DNA of 64,000 nt from Jaenimonas drosophilae (Eukaryota; Euglenozoa; Kinetoplastea; Trypanosomatida; Trypanosomatidae): the NCBI GenBank assembly GCA_030849065.1, contig JASAON010001645.1, forward strand, positions 91,923-155,922, in the 5' to 3' direction. The notes below the pieces were generated by a model. That model made no database searches, was not told the origin of the DNA, and was given only the letters and a program-made list of their open reading frames with translations. How positions within the stretch are numbered: position 1 is the first letter of the stretch; every line of letters begins with the position of its first letter. Positions 29,501 through 38,138 of the stretch are shown here, one piece after another. Both the position numbers and the translations under genes were made by a program.

Positions 29501-31692
29501 CGGAAGCGAGAAACAAGAGCTCGACGGTAGTGCCACTCTGGAGCGTTCTCACCCTACTAAGGGATCATGTAGCCGTCAGTGACAAGGTGCGCAAGGAGCT
29601 TGTTGGTGCGGTGGTGTTCCCACTCTTGCGCCGCTGTCTTCAGCGCTACTGGAGGGCGATGAACGTCCCTGCGGATGATGTTCTGCGCTTTCGGCATTTT
29701 CAATTCCGCCGTCTTGTGATTGATGAAGGCCACCTCATTGGCAGCACAAGTCTGTGCCACCTCCTGCGTGCAGATCGCCGGTGGGTGCTGTCAGGCACCC
29801 CCATCGCCAACTTCAACACAACCAATCTAGCTCATCCTCTCCGCGTACTTCAGCTGCCAGCCGCTGATGCGTACTTTCGGGGTGATCGGCGCAACATGAT
29901 GAACGGTGGATTTTCTCACCGCAGCCTGCACTTTCATATCATGCTGGCGAAGCAGTCTGTGTGGCGTCGCTATGGTTCTGTGCTACCCACCGATGCTGCA
30001 ATTCCACCCAGTATCATGGATGCGATCCAGACTCAGGCATTCTGGCATTCGTCCATCGCCGTGCAGGATTGCCTCTGCCGGAGGTGCTGTGCCGAGCTAC
30101 AGCGCAGAGGAGGTTTGGGGTTAGGGAGCCCAAGGGAGCTACCAAGCGATGTGTTGGAAGCAACGGAAGAAGCGACGCACGGTTCCGAAAACGACATTCA
30201 GTGCCACCGTGGCGTGTTGCTCTCGATGCTTCATCAGTGGGTGATACGGCATGAGCGCTGGCAGATTGATGCTCGAACGTTTGCCCTCCCACCCGTGGAG
30301 CACCACGCCGTTGTTGTGCAGCTTGATGCTGCAGAGCGAACCATATACGATCGCGTCGCGCCACTGATTGAGCTCGTGGGCCAACGTTGGCATCGCCAGG
30401 GTCTTCTTCAGCGTCGCATGGGGAAGTTGCTGCAGTGGATTGAGGGCCTTGCTCGACTCTGTCTTCACGCGGAGCTCGTACGTGATTCGGTTGCACGTGT
30501 GCGCACGTTGGAGGATGTCCAGGCTGCGGCACCAGTGCAACCTAGTGTGTTCGATGCCGCTGCAGCTGCTACCGAGTATTTGGAGCGCATCACCTTCATT
30601 GAGTGCAGCCCGCAATCTGCTGTGGTCTGGGCCCAGGAGACGGAGATGGCGCTCTTGCGTGAACGGGGACGATCAAACGCCCCGCGCCTGACAGAGTCGG
30701 TGGTGAAGGAGCTTCATGACTTGGGTGAGGTTCCACCGCTTCTCCCGTCGTGTGGGGTGTGTCTCGAGCTCATGCAGCAGCCGACGTTGCTGTCCTGCTA
30801 CCACATGTTCTGCAAGGCGTGCATCCTTGGAGTGGTGGAGAACAGCTGGTCCATGCGTGGCGGGTCCCGCTGCCCGTACTGCCGCACCGGGTTGCAAGAC
30901 GCGGAAATGCGCGTGTTGCAGCTCAACTACGCGGAAGAGGGTGAGGCGGACACTGCGGAGGGAAGCAGCTCTTCAGCCTCTGATGAGGCATCTCATGCTT
31001 CCCCAAACGCAGCCGAGGTGCCGTTGGAGGTGTCATTGGAGGCGATTGGCCACGGTAGTCGAGCAAGGGCGATGGTGGAGCTCCTCCACTCCATTTGGTC
31101 ATCATCACCGGAGGATGGCGTTCTCGTCTTTTGCAAGTATCCAGACATGCTGCGACGAGTTGCGGTGTACGTGGAGGCCGAATTGGGCTGCCTTCCCTGT
31201 GTGATTGATGGCACCACCACCTTGAACCGTCGGCGGAAGATTTTTGGATCCTTGCAGCCGGCCAGCGTGCGGCCACCCAATTCCGAAGGCGCCTACTCGG
31301 CACCACCAGCAAGACGTTTGCTCTTCGTGACGACGCGTGCAGCCAACTGCGGCCTCAACCTCACCTTTGCTAATCACATCATCTTTCTTGGGCCGACGCT
31401 GAATCCAGCAGTCGAGGTCCAGGCAATTGGCCGCGTTCATCGTTTTGGGCAGACGAAGACCGTTCACGTCCACCACCTCTTCACGGAAAACACCATTGAG
31501 CAACGCATCCGGGAGCGTTCCGAACGTCTTTTATCGCAGATGGGCAGCGCACATACTACCGCCGCTACCGCTGCCACTGCCACTGCCGCAGATGGCCACC
31601 TCGACGCAGCGGAGCGGGCACGACTCACGCAATACGGAGCCATGGCCCCCACAGATATGATGCAGCTGCTCTCCTTTTCCCCACTATTATAA
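26563..31692 (+). CDS. SNF2-family DNA translocase with internal RING finger (Rad5/HLTF/SHPRH-like)
   Basis: This is a 1709-residue nuclear protein. The SNF2 ATPase is split as in Rad5-type proteins: DDVGLGKT (Walker A, K695), VIDEGH (1053-1057), and WVLSGTPI. A C3HC4-type RING runs from C1397 (CGVC) through CYHMFCKAC to CPYC (1437-1440). The second lobe follows with TTRAANCGLNL and AIGRVHRFGQ (1621-1630). A RING between the lobes is typical of Rad5, HLTF, SHPRH and Irc20, which combine chromatin or fork remodelling with ubiquitin ligase activity. The first 500 residues are Ser/Pro/acidic then poorly conserved; I see no HIRAN domain. DEGH replaces DEAH, which some family members tolerate. DNA-damage tolerance is the likely role, inferred from the family. 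Confidence 0.92.
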   Translation: MPPRRKRTKVEAAAQIASSSSSITVDASSTRSSVTVDGEVEPSHPKSPATLAVEVVASDEDSDHLFEPPTTRRKRQRTLDGGNANTPPRKAPPVHGRGQRETPPAAVTSSGGELLPSRKTSSTSSPASSAPLPSFSAEELEAGLVQQLRQANLLAALDRRDIFTTTYEECLHGVDAEDDSEADEGVRNRTFRAPQAWPQQGDIAHFRMAFPCVQRFIIRECQRVARRALDEDNATSAICYASPEDAAREMLGFFTNLLSENDGGLMLLLFLSCPSCRWAGAEVMTEMIGLYELLARSHRYEPSRHPWLKPEDLISSFSFTGTHDESCSCPFGGSHSLIASLLRSSMGSVVVNVSFASLRDVLPMNECLAVYKERVNQLDRILRNKPPPRQSKKKSPPAPHTRSLLAVLDGIVSSEERLEGSSAFISSSFDEDVRTVMDTLVRRKMLFDVTIRVRSECQRCSIQQGSLRIDPWRINVESAMLLMHVGNHVALSLDRHQPQSCQCSSTPMDVSTTEGRELFAMIEFHDAYLMKLRACRAEMNSIAVERTEHDTRQSYAAGSHELFRQQALSVQGMTVRDIVSFAAACNPDAEDNRDEGSVRPPPTIRASLHPHQLENLDQMLAREEFGSTEYTEIPVWSPPMSMKGDAIQRGTFLYCAAVAECIFFPPLIPSTRRVVELLRAPRRGGMLCDDVGLGKTLTVLSLCALDRASAEEAGAVSPTGAERSSASAGSTYSFAETSDPAALRHWRVRYKPSSYGVACDVGHLFERQMRSVLMRAEKVPLRVLPRTTLIVMPVSIVGQWATEIERFCPDSRYIIFHGNKRLRYTAEDFSQADFVLTTFETLGGHLRAESDPVGWMVEQFGREAAGVGEDGRRHMDRWRAVQHLAESIFPSVPEISEGGLTFERMQEASPFVWQMKNSANGEKIFTCSYLRVRVNHEGLGRLSRRNLHYSGEFLDNLIELLLGIESPVADAMTTEEELSTEARNKSSTVVPLWSVLTLLRDHVAVSDKVRKELVGAVVFPLLRRCLQRYWRAMNVPADDVLRFRHFQFRRLVIDEGHLIGSTSLCHLLRADRRWVLSGTPIANFNTTNLAHPLRVLQLPAADAYFRGDRRNMMNGGFSHRSLHFHIMLAKQSVWRRYGSVLPTDAAIPPSIMDAIQTQAFWHSSIAVQDCLCRRCCAELQRRGGLGLGSPRELPSDVLEATEEATHGSENDIQCHRGVLLSMLHQWVIRHERWQIDARTFALPPVEHHAVVVQLDAAERTIYDRVAPLIELVGQRWHRQGLLQRRMGKLLQWIEGLARLCLHAELVRDSVARVRTLEDVQAAAPVQPSVFDAAAAATEYLERITFIECSPQSAVVWAQETEMALLRERGRSNAPRLTESVVKELHDLGEVPPLLPSCGVCLELMQQPTLLSCYHMFCKACILGVVENSWSMRGGSRCPYCRTGLQDAEMRVLQLNYAEEGEADTAEGSSSSASDEASHASPNAAEVPLEVSLEAIGHGSRARAMVELLHSIWSSSPEDGVLVFCKYPDMLRRVAVYVEAELGCLPCVIDGTTTLNRRRKIFGSLQPASVRPPNSEGAYSAPPARRLLFVTTRAANCGLNLTFANHIIFLGPTLNPAVEVQAIGRVHRFGQTKTVHVHHLFTENTIEQRIRERSERLLSQMGSAHTTAATAATATAADGHLDAAERARLTQYGAMAPTDMMQLLSFSPLL

Positions 31693-32026
31693 CAGATCTG
31701 CCTCTCTCAGGTGTCTGGGGGGGGGTTGGAGGAACCGCCACGCCAGTCTTCCACGTTCCATCTCATGCACATTGACGGGGAGATGGCTTTCACCCATGCA
31801 CTTCACACTCTTCATCGCTGCTGCCCGCTGTTTCATCACACAGGGGAGGGGGTCCGTGCGTATGCCTTCATCGCCCTGATTCTCCCATGCCCAACACCCC
31901 TTGTCTTCGTCTCGTCCCACCCCTCCCACATACAAACAGCAGAGCTCAAACAACCACACAGAGAGAAGTACTTGGACTGCCCTGCACGTTGCTGCGCACC
32001 CAGGCCCTTTGTTTTCTCCATGAGTG
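31693..32026. other. Intergenic region with an out-of-frame upstream ATG
   Basis: 334 bases. The last part (TTTGTTTTCTCC) is pyrimidine-rich and is followed by an ATG at 32020, out of frame with the gene at 32027. Its 46-codon frame closes at 32160. An AG at 32023-32024 lies immediately upstream of the real start and could be a trans-splice site. Confidence 0.5.
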
Positions 32027-32644
32027 ATGCTCATCCCCGCCGTGTTCCTTCGTGTTGTCACCGCACTCCTCCTCGTCCTCCTCCTGCCGGGTGGAGAATC
32101 TCTCCTGACGAAGGTTGCTGCCGGGGAGGTCTTCATCGTCACGGAGGTGGTGCCACGTGAAACAGGGCTGACGTTTCAGTTCAACGTGCCAAATGGCCAG
32201 TTCCCTATGCAGGTGTCCCTCCGAGACCCAACGACGGGCCATCAATGGCGACGATGGACGGGCATCATTGAGGGTTCCTTCGTGCTCGAGGCTAGCAACG
32301 AGGTACAGCTGGTAGAGGTTGTCTTTGATAATTCGGCATCCTCGATGAGCCACACATCCATCAATTTCTTCTTCCGCCAACATGCGGATCCTCACTTTTC
32401 TGCGACAAAGGCCGACTTGGATCCTATTGAGCAGCGGGTGGCTGCCCTCTCCCTCTCCATGCAGCGGCTGCAGAGCGCGCAGGTGAATCTTCGTCACCAC
32501 GAGAAGGAGCACCGCAGCACCGTGGAAGACTCCAACACCCGCGTTCTGGTGTGGGCTGGGCTGCAGGTTGCCACTCTCATGACTGTTTCTCTGTTCCAGC
32601 TCTACTTGCTCAAACGCCATCTGGAGAAGAAGACCGCGATTTAG
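32027..32644 (+). CDS. p24 (emp24/GOLD) family ER-Golgi cargo receptor
   Basis: This 205-residue type I membrane protein has the p24 layout. There is a signal peptide (about 1-24, with a run of Leu), then a GOLD beta-sandwich domain (to about 110). A heptad-rich coiled coil (about 125-170), one transmembrane helix (about 176-198) and a short cytosolic tail KRHLEKKTAI complete it. The FQ and LL residues before the tail and the lysines fit COPII and COPI sorting signals, although the KK is one position off the classic KKXX. p24 proteins select GPI-anchored and other cargo for COPII vesicles. GOLD domains usually contain a disulfide, but I see no cysteine in the mature part. The frame's first codon at 32024 is GTG, so I start at the ATG. 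Confidence 0.82.
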   Translation: MLIPAVFLRVVTALLLVLLLPGGESLLTKVAAGEVFIVTEVVPRETGLTFQFNVPNGQFPMQVSLRDPTTGHQWRRWTGIIEGSFVLEASNEVQLVEVVFDNSASSMSHTSINFFFRQHADPHFSATKADLDPIEQRVAALSLSMQRLQSAQVNLRHHEKEHRSTVEDSNTRVLVWAGLQVATLMTVSLFQLYLLKRHLEKKTAI

Positions 32645-32980
32645 TGCCCGTGCAGTGCTACATGGTTCCTTCTCGTGAGTGTGCCAATGTGTGGGGCGGC
32701 CTAAATCCAATCGTCCCTGCTTGTACAGTCAGTCGTAGCTTAGCATGGCCACATGTATTACTGGATATACTGCTGGTGGCTGATACTATGCTGTCCTCAT
32801 CCACTCCACCCATACTCCCCAAATACATGCTGAGATACATCCCGAGACAATGATGATCAACCACATGACATGAGTTGTTTCTTTCATCCTCACACGTGTT
32901 TTGCTCCTCATTGTTTGTATTATTATTATTATTATTCAAGCTTCATCCATAGATAGGTGTGTAGGTTGTGTGGCTTGGTC
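32645..32980. other. Intergenic region with (ATT)n repeat
   Basis: 336 bases with a short ATT microsatellite at about 32917-32936 followed by a CTTCATCC stretch and TAG (AG near 32964). No gene is seen. Confidence 0.65.
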
Positions 32981-34072
32981 ATGACAGCTGCTCCAGCCTC
33001 TGCTCACTTCACAGAGGCCAAGACCTCTCTTGCACTCTTCAACGATGTATCCTGCAGAGATGCCCTTGTGAAGTGGGGCCTTCCGCCTACTCCGCGTGCG
33101 TCTGGATGGCTCGTCCAGCACTTCACTTTCTCCACGGCGGACGTGGCCCAACCATCCACTGATGCGATGGCTCTCCCTCTAACCTCCCTACGCTTCTTCC
33201 ACCACGGCTTAGCGAGACCGCTGCTTCAGGCGTTTTTCGCCTCCCCAGCGGTGCGCGCTGCTCTTCGTGCGGCCGCCCCCACCCCACGCCGGCAAGCACC
33301 AGGAGGTGAGGATGTGATGGTGGATGGCCATGACGCACCGCGTGCCTGCGCCGTCACCGCAACGCCCCTTCGTCGCACATGGACCTCCCTCGACCCCCTT
33401 GACCGTCTGGCGGAGAAAGGTGTTGTGCGGCGAGTTCCTGCAAGCACCACCCCAACGGCAGCCCCTGACTCAGCCTATGACGAGGACATCATCTTTGGTG
33501 GCGAACGTATGCCCATTGTGAAGTGCATGGAGAGGTCGCTCCCACAGGAGGTCCTCATTGCCGATGAGCTGCGGTCGCTCTTCCTCTCTGCCCACAGCCG
33601 ATCCACCTACGGAGGGGGTGCGGAAGATGATGAGGAGGACGAGGATGGTATGGGCTACTACGGCTATGGCGGAGGTCGCGGGCTCTCCTCGAAGGAGCTT
33701 CGCAGCATCTTCAGTGATGCCGAGCGCGAGGAGGTGCTCTATCACATTCTGTGGCGTCTCATCGCTGGCGGAGGTGCCATGAACCAGTTTGAGGATGACT
33801 TTTGCATCTACAAGGATGCAGCCCGCACGTGGATGAAGCAGTTGCTGACCTCTATCACCCCTACGAAGTTGGAGGAGGAGGATGCGGAGCTCATCCCCGT
33901 CATTCAATCTCACGTCTATCAGGTGCACTCCGTCGTGGATGAGGCAACGGGCCGTTGTGTGCTCTTTGGGGATGCAGCTGGGGATGATATGGCGCCATCC
34001 AATCTGAACTACTGCTACGTGATTGTGAGCCCGCAACAAGATCAGATGGTGTTGTGGTACCACTGCTCTTGA
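32981..34072 (+). CDS. CFAP300: CFAP300 (C11orf70) homologue, dynein-arm assembly factor
   Basis: The C-terminal half of this 363-residue protein aligns well with animal CFAP300. YDEDI, then IVKCM, a spaced ADELRSLFL, AEREEVLYHILWRL, GGAMNQFEDD, an isolated YVIVSP and a terminal VLWYHC all keep their order and spacing. CFAP300 is needed for assembly or transport of axonemal dynein arms, and loss of it causes immotile cilia in humans; a flagellar motility role is expected here. Two parts differ: a Pro/Ala-rich insertion near residues 95-165, and a Gly/Tyr/acidic insertion (GYYGYGGGRG) around 210-235 between conserved blocks. The frame extends upstream only to a GTG at 32957, so the start is ATG 32981. 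Confidence 0.87.
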   Translation: MTAAPASAHFTEAKTSLALFNDVSCRDALVKWGLPPTPRASGWLVQHFTFSTADVAQPSTDAMALPLTSLRFFHHGLARPLLQAFFASPAVRAALRAAAPTPRRQAPGGEDVMVDGHDAPRACAVTATPLRRTWTSLDPLDRLAEKGVVRRVPASTTPTAAPDSAYDEDIIFGGERMPIVKCMERSLPQEVLIADELRSLFLSAHSRSTYGGGAEDDEEDEDGMGYYGYGGGRGLSSKELRSIFSDAEREEVLYHILWRLIAGGGAMNQFEDDFCIYKDAARTWMKQLLTSITPTKLEEEDAELIPVIQSHVYQVHSVVDEATGRCVLFGDAAGDDMAPSNLNYCYVIVSPQQDQMVLWYHCS

Positions 34073-34881
34073 TAGAGGTGAGTGGCAGCACACACATGCA
34101 TGGGATGTCTGGCTAGGATGGCTTTTGTGGCCATCATGGAATATTCTACCATAGAAGTATATGTATAGGTGTTGGCATTGTCTGATGTGCGTATGTGGAG
34201 CTCTTCTTCTTGCGTCTTGTTGGACCCACCCAATTCTCCTGATTTTATTTCACATTTTCTCACATCTTCTGTCTTTGCGTCAACGCATGGTAGCGAAACA
34301 TCCAAAGTAGTCGTGAACTTCTTTGATTTTCATCCGTGACTTGTTTCATTGCGATCGTATCATCTATCGCACGTAGCAGTAGTTCCTCTCGTTTTTTTTT
34401 TCTTTCACTTCCTCTAGGGTAGGTGACGACTTTGCATCTCCCGTGTTTACCGCATTTAGGGTGCTATCAAGACCGCACCTTTGCGTGAGGGTCCGTCTGC
34501 AGAACTAGCTCTTGGCACCCATTGCCCTTCCCATTCTTAGTTCCACGCGCTACACACCCTCCACCTTTTTTTTTACTTCCGTGTCTTCTTGGATTTCTCT
34601 TCTCTTCTGCTACTAGCTTCTCGTGAGACATTCTTCCTTGCTCACAACACGCGCCCCTCTTTTGAGACTCCGAAGGCTCCACTCTTTCTATTTTCTCAAG
34701 TACGGCCACAAGAATCTATATTCCACCAGATTTCAGTTGTGTTCGTCAGTTGTTGTAAGCACCACAATCCTCGATCTGTGCATCGTCTCACAGATCCGTT
34801 TCTATACTTTTTTTTCTTGTTCCGCATTTGGAATTTATCCACACACGTTGCTCGGTATTCATCATCTGCGGAGAGACACAC
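34073..34881. other. Intergenic region with T-rich 5' flank
   Basis: About 810 bases without a credible gene. T runs at 34391-34401, 34566-34573 and 34807-34816 precede the arrestin-fold gene. A candidate acceptor AG lies near 34872. Confidence 0.6.
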
Positions 34882-36339
34882 ATGACCGATCATCCAACAA
34901 ATTCTGGTTTGGACGCAGAGCTGGCCCAGAGGAACCCCTTCGCTCACATCGTCCACAGTGAGGTCCACCTCACTCGCCATGTGTTCTACCCAGGGGAGCC
35001 CATTGAGGGCTACGTGACGATACACGCCAAGCGGAGTTTTGTGGCAAAGAATATACACATTAAGATTGCTGGTGAGGAGCGCGTCGTGACCAATGTGGTG
35101 GAGGTTCAGGACTCTAAAACACCCAACTGCGTTCAGTATGGTGTATCTGCGCAGGACTACGCTTACTACCGAGAGGTGGTGACTCTAGCGGGCGATCTCC
35201 TCACGTGGAAACGGCCGGAAAACGCTGGGAACGAGCGCGGCGATGGAGCTCCGTCGTCGCGTGGTCAGCCCGGTGCCATTATCAGCCCCACCGATGATGA
35301 TGTCATTAGCTACCTTGGTAGCATCACGGACGACCAGCTCCAGCGGTCCTTTGCCGGGATGGCCCAATCCTTTGCGGCTGCGGCTGCTGGCGGCTATATC
35401 CAGTTCCCACAAGGCACCTATACATATCCATTTCGCTTCTTTTTACCTGCACACCTCCCCCCACGCTTCCAGACGGGGTTGCACGTTCGCGACGGCCAAT
35501 TCAGCCAGAGCAAAGCCAGTTTGGACTACTTTGTGAAGGTTTACGTTCAATCTCGGACGCGGGAGCTGAGCACCTCGCGGACGGACTTTGAGGTGTGCGC
35601 GTTGCGGCCAGTGCTTCCAAGCCCCGTACCAGGCTCACGCGTGGTGGAGTGCCACTTCCCCATCGCCGGCTGCTGTCTGAGCTGTTGTTGTGGGTGTGGC
35701 TGGGGAGGTTCCTCAGACTCCACCATGAAGGTGCTCTTTACTTTGCAACAGCAAGTGCTGGAGGCCGGACGAGATGCCATTCACGTGAAGTGCTCCTTCC
35801 ATAACAACTCTTCTCGACCCGTAACCTCGATGGAGATACAACTACTGCAGAACCTCACCTTCAGCACCAGTGTAGCTGGGGTCACCATGACCGTGCCCGC
35901 CCTCACCGCGGACCTTCCCATGAACGTAGCGCCAGAGGCCGATGGTGAATTCCAGCTCACCACCGCCGTGATCGGCGAACAGACCATTCCTAACATTCGC
36001 ACGACGGGTCTGGAGGTGAGCTACAGCATCCGAGTGCGTCTCGTGTGTGCAGATGTGGAGGGGAGCTACTATGACTTTGACAAGGACATTATTGTTGTGG
36101 GCAAACGTGGAGCGTCGTCCTCTGCCTCTGTGGAGCCCGAGGGGCTACCCAGTGGGGAGATGGTCTTTGAGGCCCTTCCGCGCGGCCGCTTAACTTCTCG
36201 TGAGGCCTTCTACTGCGTGCCGCCAGACCCGCCCATCTCCGCGAAGCTTCCCATTCTCGAGCAGTCATCCGTCGTCCAAACGCCTGCACCTTCGCGTTGG
36301 GTATCTGCCGCACCGAGCCCAGTTAACGAGGAGAGCTAA
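34882..36339 (+). CDS. Arrestin-fold (ARRDC-like) protein
   Basis: This 485-residue protein has a two-lobe arrestin fold. The N-lobe begins HLTRHVFYPGEPIEGYV, close to the start of alpha-arrestins and VPS26-like proteins. The C-lobe contains VLEAGRDAIHVKCSFHN with SSRPVTSMEIQL and VSYSIRVRL. Alpha-arrestins are adaptors that recruit ubiquitin ligases to membrane cargo. No PPxY motif is seen in the C-terminal tail (last about 80 residues, Pro/Ser-rich), so ligase recruitment is not supported. A cysteine-rich insertion CCLSCCCGCGW lies between the lobes and might be acylated or bind metal. Another insertion, rich in Ala and Gly, interrupts the N-lobe. The first in-frame ATG after the likely acceptor is 34882; the upstream TTG at 34828 is discarded. 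Confidence 0.8.
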   Translation: MTDHPTNSGLDAELAQRNPFAHIVHSEVHLTRHVFYPGEPIEGYVTIHAKRSFVAKNIHIKIAGEERVVTNVVEVQDSKTPNCVQYGVSAQDYAYYREVVTLAGDLLTWKRPENAGNERGDGAPSSRGQPGAIISPTDDDVISYLGSITDDQLQRSFAGMAQSFAAAAAGGYIQFPQGTYTYPFRFFLPAHLPPRFQTGLHVRDGQFSQSKASLDYFVKVYVQSRTRELSTSRTDFEVCALRPVLPSPVPGSRVVECHFPIAGCCLSCCCGCGWGGSSDSTMKVLFTLQQQVLEAGRDAIHVKCSFHNNSSRPVTSMEIQLLQNLTFSTSVAGVTMTVPALTADLPMNVAPEADGEFQLTTAVIGEQTIPNIRTTGLEVSYSIRVRLVCADVEGSYYDFDKDIIVVGKRGASSSASVEPEGLPSGEMVFEALPRGRLTSREAFYCVPPDPPISAKLPILEQSSVVQTPAPSRWVSAAPSPVNEES

Positions 36340-37331
36340 GAAGAGTGCCCCCACACGTGGGAAGACAGTAGGGTAGTGGCCCGTGATTTCTCTCTTCATA
36401 TTTGTTTGAACCTGGATTGGCCATGGAAACATCCTCTGTTTCAGTTTCTTCATCTCCACTTGTGTATTGTTTTTTTTCGTTGTGATTTCGGATGGCAACG
36501 GACCGCTCGCTGCGATGGTTAACGTCTGTGTTCCGCATGCTTCCAAATACACACAAACTCTGCGAATACACGGAAGGAATCTTTTCACGTGTTGGCTGCT
36601 GATATACGTGGTATCTGCACCACGCCACTCTCTCCTTGTTTCATTCTCTCTCTCTCTCTCTCACCAACCTTCATCAGAGAATTCAACCAGTAGATCATCA
36701 CCAAGAAGAGCAGAAGAGATTCACGTCATGGCCAGAAGTTACGGTTTTATTTTTCTTTATTACTAGAGAGCAACAGCACCTTTAGAACAAAAAGCAGATT
36801 TTCTGCGGGACCAGATGCCCCCGCTATTTATATTCTTCACAGAAAGAGTTTTCACCTATCACTAACTGAGAAATGGAGCAGCTTCTCATGAAGCACAGGC
36901 ACTGACCTCACATAATGCGTTCATCTGGAACCATTCAGGAGATCCTGTACGAGAGCGTTCATGATATCCGAGACCACTCCTTGGTGCTGCCGTATTGCCA
37001 GCAGCAGTGGGCGGTGTCTGGGGCATGGCGGTACCTTCATTCATTGGATGAGTACGTTGTTGTTTTATCTGCTTGTACGTCCTTCGCGAATACCATCACT
37101 TTTTCTTGGTGTGGGTGCTATTCAACGATGCCCCCTCGTAGTGGTGATCCTGCTCAACAACACCTATTCTGCTTCTCACTCCCTCTTTCATATTAGTCCA
37201 TCCATCACCCCTGTGTTTAGGCCCAAGTACCAGCACGCATTTGTGAAAGCCTACACGAGGAAGGATTTTCTTCAAACAAGAGCCTACCATCTGCAACGTA
37301 GCATCGTCTTCTCGTCTTCACGCAGCACGGA
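36340..37331. other. Intergenic region
   Basis: About 990 bases containing a (TC)n stretch at about 36643-36661. A weak short frame lies at 36915-37196 (listed separately). A likely trans-splice acceptor TGTGTTTAG (AG 37219-37220) precedes the next gene. Confidence 0.6.
36915..37196 (+). CDS. Weak small ORF, possibly a short gene
   Basis: 93 codons. The first 46 (ending near HSLDE) use G/C third positions like the neighbouring genes and read like globular protein. The rest resembles pyrimidine-rich UTR. A pyrimidine tract and ACAG (near 36841) lie upstream. No family is recognised. It could also be 5' UTR noise. Confidence 0.15.
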   Translation: MRSSGTIQEILYESVHDIRDHSLVLPYCQQQWAVSGAWRYLHSLDEYVVVLSACTSFANTITFSWCGCYSTMPPRSGDPAQQHLFCFSLPLSY

Positions 37332-38138
37332 ATGGCCGACGTGACCAAAGGCGCAGGGACCAAGGTCGAGGGAAAGTCTGTGAAGCGGCAGGCGATGGTC
37401 CCAGACACCACCCAGACGGGCCGCAACCCATCCAAATTTTTGGCACGCAAGTGCAATGGCACGGCCACGGCTCCTGCTGCTGCCGCCACCGACGCCACAT
37501 CTAGCGGGGCTAAACCGAAGCGCACCGTTTCTACTCCTACCGCCACCCGCGCGTCCAGCACCGGCCCCTCGCATCGCTCAACGAAGGGATGTAGCACCCC
37601 CAACAAGCCACGCAAGTATCTCGCCATGACGGAGGTTGAGTTCTCCAAGGAGGTGCTGGAGCCTTCGATCCGCCCTGGCAGCGCCGTGCCCACCAAAGCC
37701 TCTGTTGCCAAGAAGAAGAAGAGCAAGCGCCAGGCATCACGGGCTGCGGGCACGGCGGGAGCCACCACGACGCCACGCAGCCGGGCTGCCAGCTGCCCCG
37801 CTGGACGGATGAGCAGCGAGGCACGTCTCACAGGCACACCTGTACGTGCTACGGCAACCCCACGCACCCCATGTACGCCACGCACCCCACGTACCCCACG
37901 TACGCCACGCACGCCACGTACGGCTCGCCAGGAGCATCTTGCTCTCTCGAGCCCAGTGCTTGGTGGTACGCCCCTGCAGCGCAGCCACAGCTCCACAACC
38001 CCCAACCGCTCAACCATGCGCGGCGGTGGCCGAGTGACGCCGGTGATTGGCATGACCCTCGAGGATATCAAGCGCGAGCGAGACGCTCGGGCGGAGGAGC
38101 GAAACCAACGCCGACTGGAGATGGAGGCAACGGCTTAG
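37332..38138 (+). CDS. Basic low-complexity protein with RTP repeats
   Basis: This 268-residue protein is highly basic and rich in Ala, Thr, Ser, Pro, Arg and Lys, with little predicted fold. Residues about 176-197 are a tandem of R/C-T-P triplets, each a TP site next to a basic residue, as recognised by proline-directed kinases such as CDKs. KKKKSKR (about 125-131) could act as a nuclear signal. The C-terminal TLEDIKRERDARAEERNQRR is a short charged helix. A cytoskeletal, chromatin or kinetochore role is possible, but nothing in the sequence decides. The start is the first ATG after the acceptor at 37219-37220. Confidence 0.75.
   Translation: MADVTKGAGTKVEGKSVKRQAMVPDTTQTGRNPSKFLARKCNGTATAPAAAATDATSSGAKPKRTVSTPTATRASSTGPSHRSTKGCSTPNKPRKYLAMTEVEFSKEVLEPSIRPGSAVPTKASVAKKKKSKRQASRAAGTAGATTTPRSRAASCPAGRMSSEARLTGTPVRATATPRTPCTPRTPRTPRTPRTPRTARQEHLALSSPVLGGTPLQRSHSSTTPNRSTMRGGGRVTPVIGMTLEDIKRERDARAEERNQRRLEMEATA
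37862..37923 (+). repeat. 9-bp coding tandem repeat (RTP)n
   Basis: About seven copies of a nine-base unit close to ACGYACSCC, kept in frame so each copy encodes R-T-P (one copy C-T-P). The copies differ only in Y/S positions, which suggests recent expansion. Confidence 0.85.
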
